NCBI RefSeq assembly: GCF_000744775.1
Contig: NZ_JQMP01000004.1
Span: 372,001 to 436,000 of the forward strand
Direction: 5' to 3'
DNA length: 64,000 nt
DNA from: Thermorudis peleae
GTDB taxonomy: Bacteria; Chloroflexota; Chloroflexia; Thermomicrobiales; Thermomicrobiaceae
Position numbers and translations under genes: made by a program. Each line of letters begins with the position of its first letter. Position 1 is the first letter of the stretch. Below, piece by piece: positions 51,928-62,385 of the stretch. The notes beneath the pieces are model-generated. The model was not told the origin of the DNA and ran no database searches. It saw only the letters and a program-made list of their open reading frames with translations.

Positions 51928-52911
51928 ATGACGAACGAGATGCATAATGCAGAAATTCTCTTCATTTACGATGCAAAACTAACCAATCCAAACGGCGATC
52001 CAGACGATGAAAACCGTCCACGAATGGATCCCTTCACGCGGCGCGCCTTGGTGAGCGACGTACGGCTCAAGCGCTATCTGCGCGATTATTGGCTTGGCCG
52101 TGGCTATGATGTTTGGGTCCGTACGCGCGAAGATGGTAGGCACGTCGATGCGACGGGGCGGGAACAAGAGCTTCGACAGACGTATGAACAAGAGACAGGC
52201 CAGCAGCAGCAGCGGCAGAAAGGTGGTACTCGTAGTGACGAAGAGTATCGCCGGTGGTTCCTAAATCGCCTGATTGATGTCCGCCTCTTTGGTGCAACGT
52301 TACCGATCAAGGGTAGTGATGGAGGCCAAGGTCTTTCGGAACAATACACCGGCCCAGTTCAATTCAACTGGGGGTACTCCCTGCACCCGGTCGAACTCAA
52401 TCCGTCTAACAGCATTACCTCGACGTTCGCTGGGCGAGGTGGTGAGAAAGGCGAATACGGGACGATCGGAAAGGACTGGCGGCTTCTCTATGCCTTGATC
52501 GCGTTCTGGGGGCATGTAGCAGCGCACCGCGCACGCTACACGGGAATGACCGCTTCTGACCTGGAGTTGCTTGAAGATGGATTGCTGCACGCTCTTTCGA
52601 GCGAAGCAACGACGCGAAGCAAGGTCGGACAAACACCTCGCCTCTACCTCCGTGTAGACTGGAAAGAGCGGACACCATCGTTTGGTGACCCGAGAGACGG
52701 CTTACGCCTTCTCCCTGCTCAAGAAGACCTGCCAGTAGAGCGCTGGCGCAGTATTGAAGAATTCGTGCTCGACCTCCAGCCGCTGATCAATCGCCTTGCG
52801 CGGTACCATGATCACATCCAAGCGATCCGCTACTGGCGCCACGATGAGCTGAACGTACGTGGCGAGGAGGCCTTACTTGAGTTACCGAACGTTACTCGCA
52901 TCGTGGGATGA
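51928..52911 (+). CDS. cas7: Cas7 (Csh2-like) crRNA backbone protein
   Basis: A 327-residue RAMP protein that forms the Cascade filament along the crRNA. The N-terminal segment IYDAKLTNPNGDPDDENRPR is the hallmark of the Csh2/Csd2 branch of Cas7. The ATG follows TTGAGGAGGA. It lies between cas8 and cas5 as in type I-B loci. Confidence 0.92.
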   Translation: MTNEMHNAEILFIYDAKLTNPNGDPDDENRPRMDPFTRRALVSDVRLKRYLRDYWLGRGYDVWVRTREDGRHVDATGREQELRQTYEQETGQQQQRQKGGTRSDEEYRRWFLNRLIDVRLFGATLPIKGSDGGQGLSEQYTGPVQFNWGYSLHPVELNPSNSITSTFAGRGGEKGEYGTIGKDWRLLYALIAFWGHVAAHRARYTGMTASDLELLEDGLLHALSSEATTRSKVGQTPRLYLRVDWKERTPSFGDPRDGLRLLPAQEDLPVERWRSIEEFVLDLQPLINRLARYHDHIQAIRYWRHDELNVRGEEALLELPNVTRIVG

Positions 52912-52917
52912 TGTGCG

Positions 52918-53661
52918 ATGAGCGAGGTCGTGATCTGCGATCTGCGTGGCAAATTCGGACACTTTCGACGCTTCTACACGAATTCTTCGTCGCTTAGCTA
53001 CCCAATCCCGCCGCCAACGGCGGTGCGTGGCATTGTCGGTGCAGCCTTGGGGCTCAAGCGCCATGAGTACTTGGATCGGCTTGTTGATTTGCGAATGGGT
53101 ATCGGCGTTCGCCAACCACTCCGAATGATTATGCAAACGGTTAACGCACTCATGGTGAAAAGTGCGAAGGAACGAGAATTACGAGGCTTCGAAGCCCGGA
53201 CGCAAATTCCGACTCAGTTTTTGCTTCCTGACACTCGACGAGAGGACTGGGACAGCGCAGCACTCTGCTATCGCCTTGTGCTTGTCCCCCCAACTTGGCT
53301 CTCCGCGCAGGAACTAGCAGCAGCGCTGCGCGCACCCGTCTATCCCCCCTCGCTTGGAGTCGCGTACTGCCTTGCTTGGTTTGAAGCGGTCGATGTTCAA
53401 GAAGGAACCCTCGGTCAGAATGATCCGGAATTCGCTGAGTATCACGGAGCACTCGAGGCGAACTTGGTTGTCGAATTCAATCTCGACGATCAAGTTCGCC
53501 ATAAACTCTCGCGTGACCGCTATCCCTTACGATTGGATAACAGTCGACGTTTGGTCGCGGCAACAGATTTGGTCATCGACCTGATGGGGTATCCGATCCG
53601 TTGTCGGTATCACGGCGCTTGGATTCAAGTGGGAAACGAGCGATGGGCCTTGATCAGTTAA
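52918..53661 (+). CDS. cas5: Cas5 Cascade subunit
   Basis: A 247-residue RAMP protein. The N-terminus has the Cas5 pattern: DLRGKFGHFRRFYTNSSSLS, then YPIPPPTAVRGIVGAALGL. Cas5 caps the 5' handle of crRNA and contacts Cas8. It starts 6 bp after cas7 and overlaps cas3 by 19 bp. Confidence 0.9.
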   Translation: MSEVVICDLRGKFGHFRRFYTNSSSLSYPIPPPTAVRGIVGAALGLKRHEYLDRLVDLRMGIGVRQPLRMIMQTVNALMVKSAKERELRGFEARTQIPTQFLLPDTRREDWDSAALCYRLVLVPPTWLSAQELAAALRAPVYPPSLGVAYCLAWFEAVDVQEGTLGQNDPEFAEYHGALEANLVVEFNLDDQVRHKLSRDRYPLRLDNSRRLVAATDLVIDLMGYPIRCRYHGAWIQVGNERWALIS

Positions 53662-56057
53662 ACAGCGCTGAGTACTGGCTGGCGGGCCATGGAGAGAAAC
53701 TCATCGAGCATCTCCGCACTGTTGCCGACCTATCCCGCTCATATGCGCCGCCGGAACTCGCCGATCTCGCTGAACTGGCAGGGGCAGTCCACGATCTCGG
53801 AAAGGCCACACCGTTCTTCCAGAAACGCTTAAAAGATCGGCAGTACCAGGCACCCGAAGCGAACCACTCCTACATTAGCGCTTTGTTCGGTGCCTGGGTC
53901 GCCGAACAGCGCGGCCTCGATGCACTAGCCATCTTCCTCGCCGTGGCCCGTCATCACGGCGCACTTCGGTCCCCCTGGGAACTGCTCCCCAGTCCTCATG
54001 ACATTGATCCTCCCGATTTCCCCGATGTCGACCGTCCAGGCCTGCGCAGAACATTGCGTGCGCTTACGAGACAACTCGAAGCTGTAAAGGAAAGCTGGCC
54101 AGTGCTCTGTGCATCCTTGGCGCTACCTGACCCCTCCCCGTTCTGCGTTGGCGAAATCTGGTCGACGCTCCGCAGACTGGCAGAAGAAGCAGCACGCCTC
54201 AACTATCTGAATCTCTCCTCTCTTGAAGATTTCCCTCAGCGACAGCGCTACTGGGCAACGAATGTCGTGTTCTCCTGTCTCATCGATGCCGACAAGAAGT
54301 TGGCTGCTGGCTACTGCCCACCAGGGCGTGAAGTGCTGCCGGCCGATCTCGTTAGCCGCTATCTCACGGGGAACGTGAGCTCAACAGGGCCGCTTCAACC
54401 GTTTCGCAAGCAAGTCTTCGAAACGGTCGATCGGCACGTTCGAAGCTGGCCTCTTGCATCGCTCTATCCCGCTCAGCTTACTCTGACAGCACCGACAGGT
54501 GCCGGAAAGACCCTGACGGCCTTGCATGCAGCGTTGACTATACGTGCAAGAGTCGAAGAAGCAACGGGGCGGAGGTTACGAATTATTTATGCCCTGCCCT
54601 ACATTAATCTTATTGAGCAAACTGTGGACATCATGCACAAGGTGTTGAAACATGCAGAGATCGAGCCAGCTCACGTGCTGCTCGAGCATCATCACCTCGC
54701 ACCTCTAAATCCCCGTCCAAGTACAGCGACAGCCTCCGCACAGGCGCAGCAAGAGACAAGACTCGTTACGGATGAAGAAGATATCGAGGTAGACGATGCA
54801 CTTCTGCTCGCTGAGGCGTGGGATGCTGAGATCGTGTTCACAACTTTCGTGCAGGTTTTTCACACTCTCGTTGGCTATCAGAACCGCGCGCTTAAGAAAC
54901 TCCATACGCTCGTCGAGGGATCAATCCTCATCCTGGACGAAGTTCAGGCACTCGATGCCCACTATTGGCCACTCTTGCGAGTCCTTCTTTCTGATCTGCC
55001 ACGCTGGAACGTTACCGTTATCCTGATGACCGCGACGCAACCGAGGCTCACAGAGGCGAGTCAGGCACGCGAACTCGTTGACCCGCCGCTCCACGGCTAT
55101 CCCCATCGTGTGCTCATTCGCCCCGCTGCTCCGCGCTCTGTTCCAGAACTCGCGGAGGCAGTGGCGCACACTCGTGACCGAAGCCAGCTCGTCGTCGTCA
55201 ACAGCGTGCGCGTCTCTCTTGAACTCTTCCGGGAACTCGAGCGGTATCAACTTCCCTTGCTCTTTTATTTGTCAACGAATATTACTCCTCGTGACCGCTC
55301 GGTACGGTTAGCCGAGATTCGCGCGCTGCTCAAGCAGCGTCAACCTGTTGTGCTTGTGAGCACGCAGGTCGTTGAGGCAGGAGTCGATGTCGATTTCGAT
55401 GCTGGTTGGCGGGAGTGGGGACCGCTCGAGAGCCTTCTCCAAGTCGCCGGACGCATCAATCGGAATGCAAACCATGATCTCGCCACGCTCGAACTCGTCG
55501 CGCTCGCCGAGGGTCAGGGAGAGAGGGTGTATGGACGAATCCTCCTGGACGCTGCTCGCGAATCGATCGATGGACCCCGCCGAGACATCGAGCTCATGCA
55601 ACTCTTAGCAGAATACTTCGCCAGAGTCGAAAGTCGCATCAGTCAGGCTCATGCTGAGAGCTTGCTCGCTGCATTGCCACGTCTCGACTACGATCGCGCG
55701 AACATTGACTGCAAGAAGCGTACTGAGTCGATTCCGGTGAGTTGCTTTCGGTTGATCGAAGAGTTGCCTTCTTTGAGCATCGTGGTCGAGCAAGATGAGG
55801 AAGCTACACGTGCGATTGCAAACCTCCGCCAAGCGCTCGCGCTGGATAACCCGAATGAGCGACGACTCGCGGTTCGCCGCGCGTACCGAACTCTCGAACC
55901 CTACACAATTACGCCGCTCCTACACCGAGCGGTGGGGAACTTGCCACCGCCACTGGTGTATGGACGAGAAGACATGCGGCTAATCGCGCGTAACCAACTC
56001 GAGTCATTTTACGATCAGAAGACGGGGTTCAAGTGGGACCTGAACCAGTTCCTGTGA
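53643..56057 (+). CDS. cas3: Cas3 nuclease-helicase
   Basis: An 804-residue effector with an N-terminal HD nuclease (GAVHDLGKAT, then a VARHHGAL segment) and a superfamily 2 helicase: Walker A APTGAGKTLTAL, the DExx box ILDEVQAL, TQVVEAGVDVDFD and the arginine-finger motif VAGRINRNAN. Both halves look intact, so target degradation should work. The ATG at 53643 overlaps the end of cas5; cas4 starts before the gene ends. Confidence 0.94.
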   Translation: MGLDQLNSAEYWLAGHGEKLIEHLRTVADLSRSYAPPELADLAELAGAVHDLGKATPFFQKRLKDRQYQAPEANHSYISALFGAWVAEQRGLDALAIFLAVARHHGALRSPWELLPSPHDIDPPDFPDVDRPGLRRTLRALTRQLEAVKESWPVLCASLALPDPSPFCVGEIWSTLRRLAEEAARLNYLNLSSLEDFPQRQRYWATNVVFSCLIDADKKLAAGYCPPGREVLPADLVSRYLTGNVSSTGPLQPFRKQVFETVDRHVRSWPLASLYPAQLTLTAPTGAGKTLTALHAALTIRARVEEATGRRLRIIYALPYINLIEQTVDIMHKVLKHAEIEPAHVLLEHHHLAPLNPRPSTATASAQAQQETRLVTDEEDIEVDDALLLAEAWDAEIVFTTFVQVFHTLVGYQNRALKKLHTLVEGSILILDEVQALDAHYWPLLRVLLSDLPRWNVTVILMTATQPRLTEASQARELVDPPLHGYPHRVLIRPAAPRSVPELAEAVAHTRDRSQLVVVNSVRVSLELFRELERYQLPLLFYLSTNITPRDRSVRLAEIRALLKQRQPVVLVSTQVVEAGVDVDFDAGWREWGPLESLLQVAGRINRNANHDLATLELVALAEGQGERVYGRILLDAARESIDGPRRDIELMQLLAEYFARVESRISQAHAESLLAALPRLDYDRANIDCKKRTESIPVSCFRLIEELPSLSIVVEQDEEATRAIANLRQALALDNPNERRLAVRRAYRTLEPYTITPLLHRAVGNLPPPLVYGREDMRLIARNQLESFYDQKTGFKWDLNQFL

Positions 56058-56623
56058 CCGGCACACTCATTTGGTATGTGGCTGTTTGTCCACGCCAGAC
56101 CTGGCTCATGGGGCACAATATCGAACCATTCCGTGACCACGAGCTTCTGGCACTCGGGCGGTTGCTGGCTGAAACTTCCTATCCGCGCGAGCGTAAGGAA
56201 CTCGAGTTGCCCGGCATGAAGGTCGATGTTCTGCGTCGTCGCCCCATTGATGCTGATGAGGATGAAGCCCTTGTGATCGGTGAGGTCAAGCGCTCGCCAC
56301 GTGCTCAACATGCTCAGCGGCTCCAGCTCGGCTATTACCTCCTTCGGCTCCGTGACGCTGGTCTGCATGTCCGCGGCGAGCTCCGCTATCCTGAGCAGCG
56401 GCGCGTTGAACAGGTTGAGCTGACCCCCGAACTGGAAGCGGCAGTCCGTCAGGCGATTCAGCGTGTCGAGGAACTTCTCCAGCTACCACAGCCACCACCG
56501 CCAGTGCGTATCCCAGCTTGTACGAACTGCGCCTACTACGAGTTCTGCTGGGTTTCCGAAGCGGAGCCAACGACCGAGCGCGTGCCACGCAACCGCGGCC
56601 GGAAGCGAGGATCCAGCTCATGA
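56033..56623 (+). CDS. cas4: Cas4 adaptation nuclease
   Basis: A 196-residue RecB-like nuclease with a 4Fe-4S cluster: one Cys in AVCPRQTW and three in ACTNCAYYEFCW. The catalytic PD-(D/E)XK residues appear as KVDVLRR and VIGEVKRS. Cas4 helps choose PAM-adjacent spacers. The frame opens with GTG 56033; a GTG at 56054 overlapping the cas3 stop is equally possible. The stop overlaps the cas1 ATG. The Arg-rich tail (NRGRKRGSSS) is not part of the fold. Confidence 0.92.
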   Translation: MGPEPVPVTGTLIWYVAVCPRQTWLMGHNIEPFRDHELLALGRLLAETSYPRERKELELPGMKVDVLRRRPIDADEDEALVIGEVKRSPRAQHAQRLQLGYYLLRLRDAGLHVRGELRYPEQRRVEQVELTPELEAAVRQAIQRVEELLQLPQPPPPVRIPACTNCAYYEFCWVSEAEPTTERVPRNRGRKRGSSS

Positions 56624-57606
56624 AGCCGATTTACATCTTCTCGTCCGGCCGTTTGGCTCGTCACCAGAACACCATTGTGCTCGAAACCGAAGAGGGAAAG
56701 CGTTTTCTCCCGGTCGAGCAGGTAAGCGAGCTCTACATTTTCGGTGAAGTCGATCTCAACAAGCGCTTCCTCGAGTTCGTGGCGCGCGAAGGAATCCTCC
56801 TGCACTTCTTCAACCGATATGGCTACTATACGGGTACCTTCTATCCGCGCGAGTACTTGGCAAGCGGTGCGCTCATTCTCCGCCAGGTGGAGCATTACCT
56901 TGATCAGGAGCGGCGTCTCGTCCTGGCACGCGCCTTCGTCCACGGTTCGCTCCGTAATATCCGAACGATCCTCCTTTACTACCGCCGACGCGGCGTCACG
57001 GTGCAGCATGCGCTCGAGTGTATTGACCAATCGTTGGCTGATCTCAATCATGCACTATCGCCGGCCGCGCTTATGGCCCTCGAAGGGCAAGCACGCGAAG
57101 CCTACTACGCGACCTGGCCAAGCATCATCGAGGCCGAATTTCCCTTCGGACCACGCACGAGACGCCCGCCGCGCGACGAGACCAATGCACTCATCTCGTT
57201 TGGTAATTCGCTCCTCTACACCGCTGTTCTGGCCCAGATCTACCAGACGCATCTTGACCCGCGCATTGGTTATCTCCACGAGACGAACTTCCGGCGTCAT
57301 ACGCTCAACCTCGATGTCGCCGAGATCTTCAAGCCAGTTCTGGTCGACCGGCTGATCTTCCGTCTGGTCAACCGCGGGCAACTCCAACGCCGCCACTTCG
57401 TCACCGGTGCTGAAGGCGTCTTCCTCGATGATGAAGGGCGCAAGCTTGTCGTCGAGACCTGGGAACAGACGCTGCAGGAGACGTATCGTCATCCAGCACT
57501 CAATCGCTCTGTCTCCTATCGCACAACCCTCCGGCTCGAACTCTACAAGTTAGAAAAGCACCTGCTCGAGGAGCAATCCTACATTCCCTTCGCACTCCGC
57601 AGCTAA
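56620..57606 (+). CDS. cas1: Cas1 integrase
   Basis: A 328-residue spacer-acquisition integrase. The metal ligands of the family are in place: Glu in ALEGQAREAYY, His in IGYLHETN and Asp in NLDVAEIFKPVLVDR. The N-terminal beta domain begins MKPIYIFSSGRLARHQNTIV. The ATG at 56620 overlaps the cas4 stop (ATGA). No cas2 follows, although Cas1 normally needs Cas2 to bridge two dimers. Confidence 0.94.
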   Translation: MKPIYIFSSGRLARHQNTIVLETEEGKRFLPVEQVSELYIFGEVDLNKRFLEFVAREGILLHFFNRYGYYTGTFYPREYLASGALILRQVEHYLDQERRLVLARAFVHGSLRNIRTILLYYRRRGVTVQHALECIDQSLADLNHALSPAALMALEGQAREAYYATWPSIIEAEFPFGPRTRRPPRDETNALISFGNSLLYTAVLAQIYQTHLDPRIGYLHETNFRRHTLNLDVAEIFKPVLVDRLIFRLVNRGQLQRRHFVTGAEGVFLDDEGRKLVVETWEQTLQETYRHPALNRSVSYRTTLRLELYKLEKHLLEEQSYIPFALRS

Positions 57607-57925
57607 GCAGTCCACCAGCGAGCTATGTTTCAACAACCATACGCACAGCAACAGATCGAGCCGGGACAAGGATGGGCATTATCGGGATATCTGGCCATTG
57701 GGAGTCGAACGTCGAGCCCTTCGCAAGCTGTCAAAATATTTATTACAATGGAGAACTCGTGTCGCGAAAGTGGTTGATTCCAGCCCAGTTCTGTCTAGCT
57801 CCCATAGGAACGCAACGGTCTGATCAACCAGGGAGCTGACGACGCGCAATTATGCCTCCTTTCCCAGGCTTCGGTCATTAAACAGATTACGTTCGATTTG
57901 GTGAAAAACGGCCACCACAAATAAT
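57607..57925. other. Intergenic region after cas1
   Basis: 319 bp between cas1 and the convergent PurM-like gene. It holds no cas2-like frame and no CRISPR repeats. A 50-codon frame from ATG 57625 resembles nothing known. Confidence 0.55.
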
Positions 57926-58990
57926 CTACTTGCCCTGCTCCGCCTCCGCTAGCGCGCGGCCAAATGCTGCCCAGAAGGGATCCACACGGGGATGCTCCAG
58001 AGGACGCTCCTGGCCATCAACGACGATGCGCACTCCATAGTCCGGCGGCATGATCTCCCCAACAACACTCGCGGCGATGTTGTGCTGGGCGAGTGCCTCA
58101 AGCACGGCATCAACTTTGTGTGGCCGTACGGTGAGAATAAGCGTCCCCTCACTGATTGCACTGTACGGATCAACAGCAAACAACTGGCAGATCTTGGCAA
58201 CATCCTCTCGGACAATGATCTGATCCCGCACTACCCGCAGGCCAACCTTCGAGGCCTCAGCAATCTCGACGAGGCCGCCAAGTACACCACATTCGGTTGC
58301 ATCATGCATCGCGGTGACGCCATCATCACGCACACCAACACTGACCGCCGTCATGGCATCAGCAACCACGCTCATCTGCCAGAAGAGTGCCTGCGCTTGT
58401 TCGGCGAACTCTTGACCATAGGCCGCAGCAAGACGATCCGGGAATGTGACAGCAAACAGTCCTGCCGCTTCAATTGCCGCACCTTTCGTCACAATCACAC
58501 GATCTCCAACCTGGGCCATTGCTGGCGTCACATAGCGGTTTGCCGGGCCAACAGCGATGACAGTTGCCCCACCAACCATTGGATAGTTGCAACCTTCATA
58601 CCGTGCAGTATGGCCAGCAACAACGGCAATCCCCAGGTCAGCACAGGTCCGGTGCATCGCTGTCCAAAGGATCTCCAGTTGCTCAGCGGTGATGTCGACC
58701 GGGAGGTTTAAGTCAATGGCAAGATACGCTGGCCGCAAGCCACTCGTTGCCGCATCAGACGCCAGAATATGCACGGCAAACCAGGCTGCGCGCTCCCATC
58801 CGTAAGCTGGGACGATGAATACCGGGTCCGTTGTCACCGCCATCACCTGACCGTTCCCGAGATCAACGATGCCCACATCGACCCCATGCTGCGGCGGCAC
58901 AACGACCTCAGAACGCTGCGCGCCGAGCGCTGGCAAAATCACGTGCTGAAAGATCTCGGGCGAGATTTTGCCAAGCGTTGGTAGCTCCAT
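57926..58990 (-). CDS. AIR synthase-related protein (PurM/HypE-like)
   Basis: A 354-residue protein of the PurM superfamily, which binds ATP at a two-domain interface. Characteristic pieces are MAVTTDPVFIVPAY, the DAATSGLRP segment, VVAGHTARYEG and VTAMHDATECGVLGGLVEIA. The closest characterised relatives are HypE-type and related archaeal/bacterial 'AIR synthase related' proteins of unknown reaction. No other hydrogenase maturation gene is nearby, so HypE function is doubtful. The ATG at 58990 follows GGAG at 8 bases. It is divergent from the ABC exporter genes. Confidence 0.82.
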   Translation of the reverse strand: MELPTLGKISPEIFQHVILPALGAQRSEVVVPPQHGVDVGIVDLGNGQVMAVTTDPVFIVPAYGWERAAWFAVHILASDAATSGLRPAYLAIDLNLPVDITAEQLEILWTAMHRTCADLGIAVVAGHTARYEGCNYPMVGGATVIAVGPANRYVTPAMAQVGDRVIVTKGAAIEAAGLFAVTFPDRLAAAYGQEFAEQAQALFWQMSVVADAMTAVSVGVRDDGVTAMHDATECGVLGGLVEIAEASKVGLRVVRDQIIVREDVAKICQLFAVDPYSAISEGTLILTVRPHKVDAVLEALAQHNIAASVVGEIMPPDYGVRIVVDGQERPLEHPRVDPFWAAFGRALAEAEQGK

Positions 58991-59132
58991 CAGATTTGCT
59001 CCTTTCGTTTTCACTGGCATCGTTCTACACGATGCCAGTGTATTGCGTACCTTTCCCCTTGGCAGATGGCTGCTCGGACTCTTATACTTTGCGGCGCCCG
59101 CGCTCGTGCGCGAGCGGCAGGAGCAGGTTGCT

Positions 59133-59930
59133 ATGCCGCTGGTCGAAGTTGACAATCTCCGTAAGTCCTTCAACGGTACGACCGCTGTTGCCGGCGTCTC
59201 CTTTTCTGTTCATGAAGGCGAAGTCTTCGGCTTGCTCGGGCCAAATGGTGCCGGCAAGACGACGACAGTGCGTATGCTGACAACGTTATTAGAACCGACA
59301 AGTGGTACGGTGCGAATCGCTGGAGTTGAAGCTCACCGACACCGGCTTCTTGTCCGACAACTCATCGGGTATGTTCCCCAAGCGCTGTCGGCAGATGCAC
59401 AGTTAAGTGGGTATGAGAACCTCTTGATCATCGCGAAACTCCTCGGGATGCCCAAAGCTGAACGCACGCAGCGGATCGCCGAGGTCCTGCGCATCATGGA
59501 TCTCGAGGATGCTGCCGACCGTCTCGTCCGCACCTATTCTGGTGGGATGGTCCGCCGCCTGGAAATTGGCCAAGCTATTCTTCATCGGCCTCAGCTCCTC
59601 TTTCTCGACGAACCAACAGTTGGTCTTGATCCAGTAGCACGCCATACCGTCTGGAATGCGCTGACCACGCTGCGACGCGAAACCGGGCTCACGCTGCTCG
59701 TCACGACACACTACATGGAAGAAGCAGAAGAATATTGCGATCGGGTCGCCATCATGCACCAGGGGCAAATTGCCGCAATTGGCACCCCTGCAGAGCTGAA
59801 AGCGCTGATCGGTAAGCCAGACGGGACGCTCGAAGACGTGTTTGTGGCATTAACCAGCGCCAGTCTTGAATCAGGAGGGGATTTCCGTGAAGTCCGCCAG
59901 CTCCGCCGTCGCGTCCAGCGTTTCCGTTAG
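59133..59930 (+). CDS. ABC transporter ATPase (DrrA-like)
   Basis: A 265-residue exporter-type ATPase: Walker A GPNGAGKTTTVRML, signature TYSGGMVRRLEIG, Walker B LLFLDEPTVGLD, and the DrrA-type C-terminal segment GKPDGTLEDVFVALTS. It pairs with the ABC-2 permease that begins 44 bp before this gene ends. Such pairs export drugs, lipids or polysaccharides; the substrate is unknown. The ATG at 59133 follows AGGAG; the frame is open further upstream into the preceding divergent gene. Confidence 0.9.
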   Translation: MPLVEVDNLRKSFNGTTAVAGVSFSVHEGEVFGLLGPNGAGKTTTVRMLTTLLEPTSGTVRIAGVEAHRHRLLVRQLIGYVPQALSADAQLSGYENLLIIAKLLGMPKAERTQRIAEVLRIMDLEDAADRLVRTYSGGMVRRLEIGQAILHRPQLLFLDEPTVGLDPVARHTVWNALTTLRRETGLTLLVTTHYMEEAEEYCDRVAIMHQGQIAAIGTPAELKALIGKPDGTLEDVFVALTSASLESGGDFREVRQLRRRVQRFR

Positions 59931-60729
59931 CACGCAACTCCATGATCCATCACCACTCGAGGTTGCCCGGCTCTATCTCCGAGGTGCACTCGTCCTTGGT
60001 GAGATCGAACTTCGTCGCCTCCGTCATGACCCAACAGAACTCTTCACCAGAGCCGTCCAGCCAGTCCTTTGGCTTGTCATCTTCGGGCAGGCAATGGCGC
60101 GTGTTCGCGCTATTCCAACTGGTCAAATTGACTATCTGACCTTCATCACACCAGGAATTCTTGCCCAATCAGCGATGTTCATCGCAATCTTCTACGGCCT
60201 GGCCGTCATTTGGGAGCGTGATCAAGGGATCTTACAGAAGCTTCTGACGATGCCCGTGCCACATACGAGTGTGGTTACAGGCAAGGGTTTTGGGGCTGGT
60301 GTCCGCGCACTCTGCCAGGCCATCGTCGTGATGGCACTCGCGCTTCTTCTCGGCGTGCATATACGTTGGGGCATTATCAACGTCGTGGGAAGTTTGCTGG
60401 CGGTCGTCGTTGGCGCGGGTTTGTTTGCAACAATCTCGCTGCTGGCTGCCGTCCTGCTGAAGACGCGCGAGCGTTTCATGGGATTCGGTCAAGTTATTAC
60501 GATGCCGCTCTTCTTTGCAAGCAATGCCATCTATCCGGTAAGCATTATGCCCACCTGGCTGCATGTGCTGACCCGCGTGAACCCCCTTAGCTATTTAGTT
60601 GATCTGCTTCGCGGGTATTTAATTGGCACGCATACGTGGCCGCTCACGCTTGATTGGGTCGTGTTATTCGGCTGCCTCATCGTTACTCAAGTGCTCGCTG
60701 GGCAACTGTTCGATCAGCTAATGAGCTAA
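59887..60729 (+). CDS. ABC-2 type permease (DrrB-like)
   Basis: A 280-residue membrane protein with six helices after a 45-residue cytosolic start. The segments FTRAVQPVLWLVIFGQAM, ITPGILAQSAMF and NAIYPVSIMPTWLHVLTRVNPLSYLVDLLRG are typical of DrrB/ABC-2 permeases. The GTG at 59887 follows AGGAGGGG. It forms a heterocomplex with the upstream ATPase. Confidence 0.9.
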   Translation: MKSASSAVASSVSVSTQLHDPSPLEVARLYLRGALVLGEIELRRLRHDPTELFTRAVQPVLWLVIFGQAMARVRAIPTGQIDYLTFITPGILAQSAMFIAIFYGLAVIWERDQGILQKLLTMPVPHTSVVTGKGFGAGVRALCQAIVVMALALLLGVHIRWGIINVVGSLLAVVVGAGLFATISLLAAVLLKTRERFMGFGQVITMPLFFASNAIYPVSIMPTWLHVLTRVNPLSYLVDLLRGYLIGTHTWPLTLDWVVLFGCLIVTQVLAGQLFDQLMS

Positions 60730-60735
60730 TCATCT

Positions 60736-60771
60736 GGGGCAGCGATCAGTGGAGTGTGCTATCGCTGCCCC
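60736..60771 (+). terminator. Terminator between the ABC exporter and enolase
   Basis: A perfect 11-bp stem GGGGCAGCGAT/ATCGCTGCCCC with a 14-base loop begins 7 bp after the permease stop, followed by ACACCTTTTCC. It lies in the 55-bp gap between two convergent genes and may serve both strands, though the T-tract is short. Confidence 0.65.
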
Positions 60772-60784
60772 ACACCTTTTCCAC

Positions 60785-62385
<1,601 letters not shown>

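Noticed and set aside
57607-57925. Possible cas2 after cas1
   Set aside because: No frame has a Cas2-like start (short ferredoxin fold with an early Asp) or adequate length; the 50-codon frame at 57625 has no likeness.
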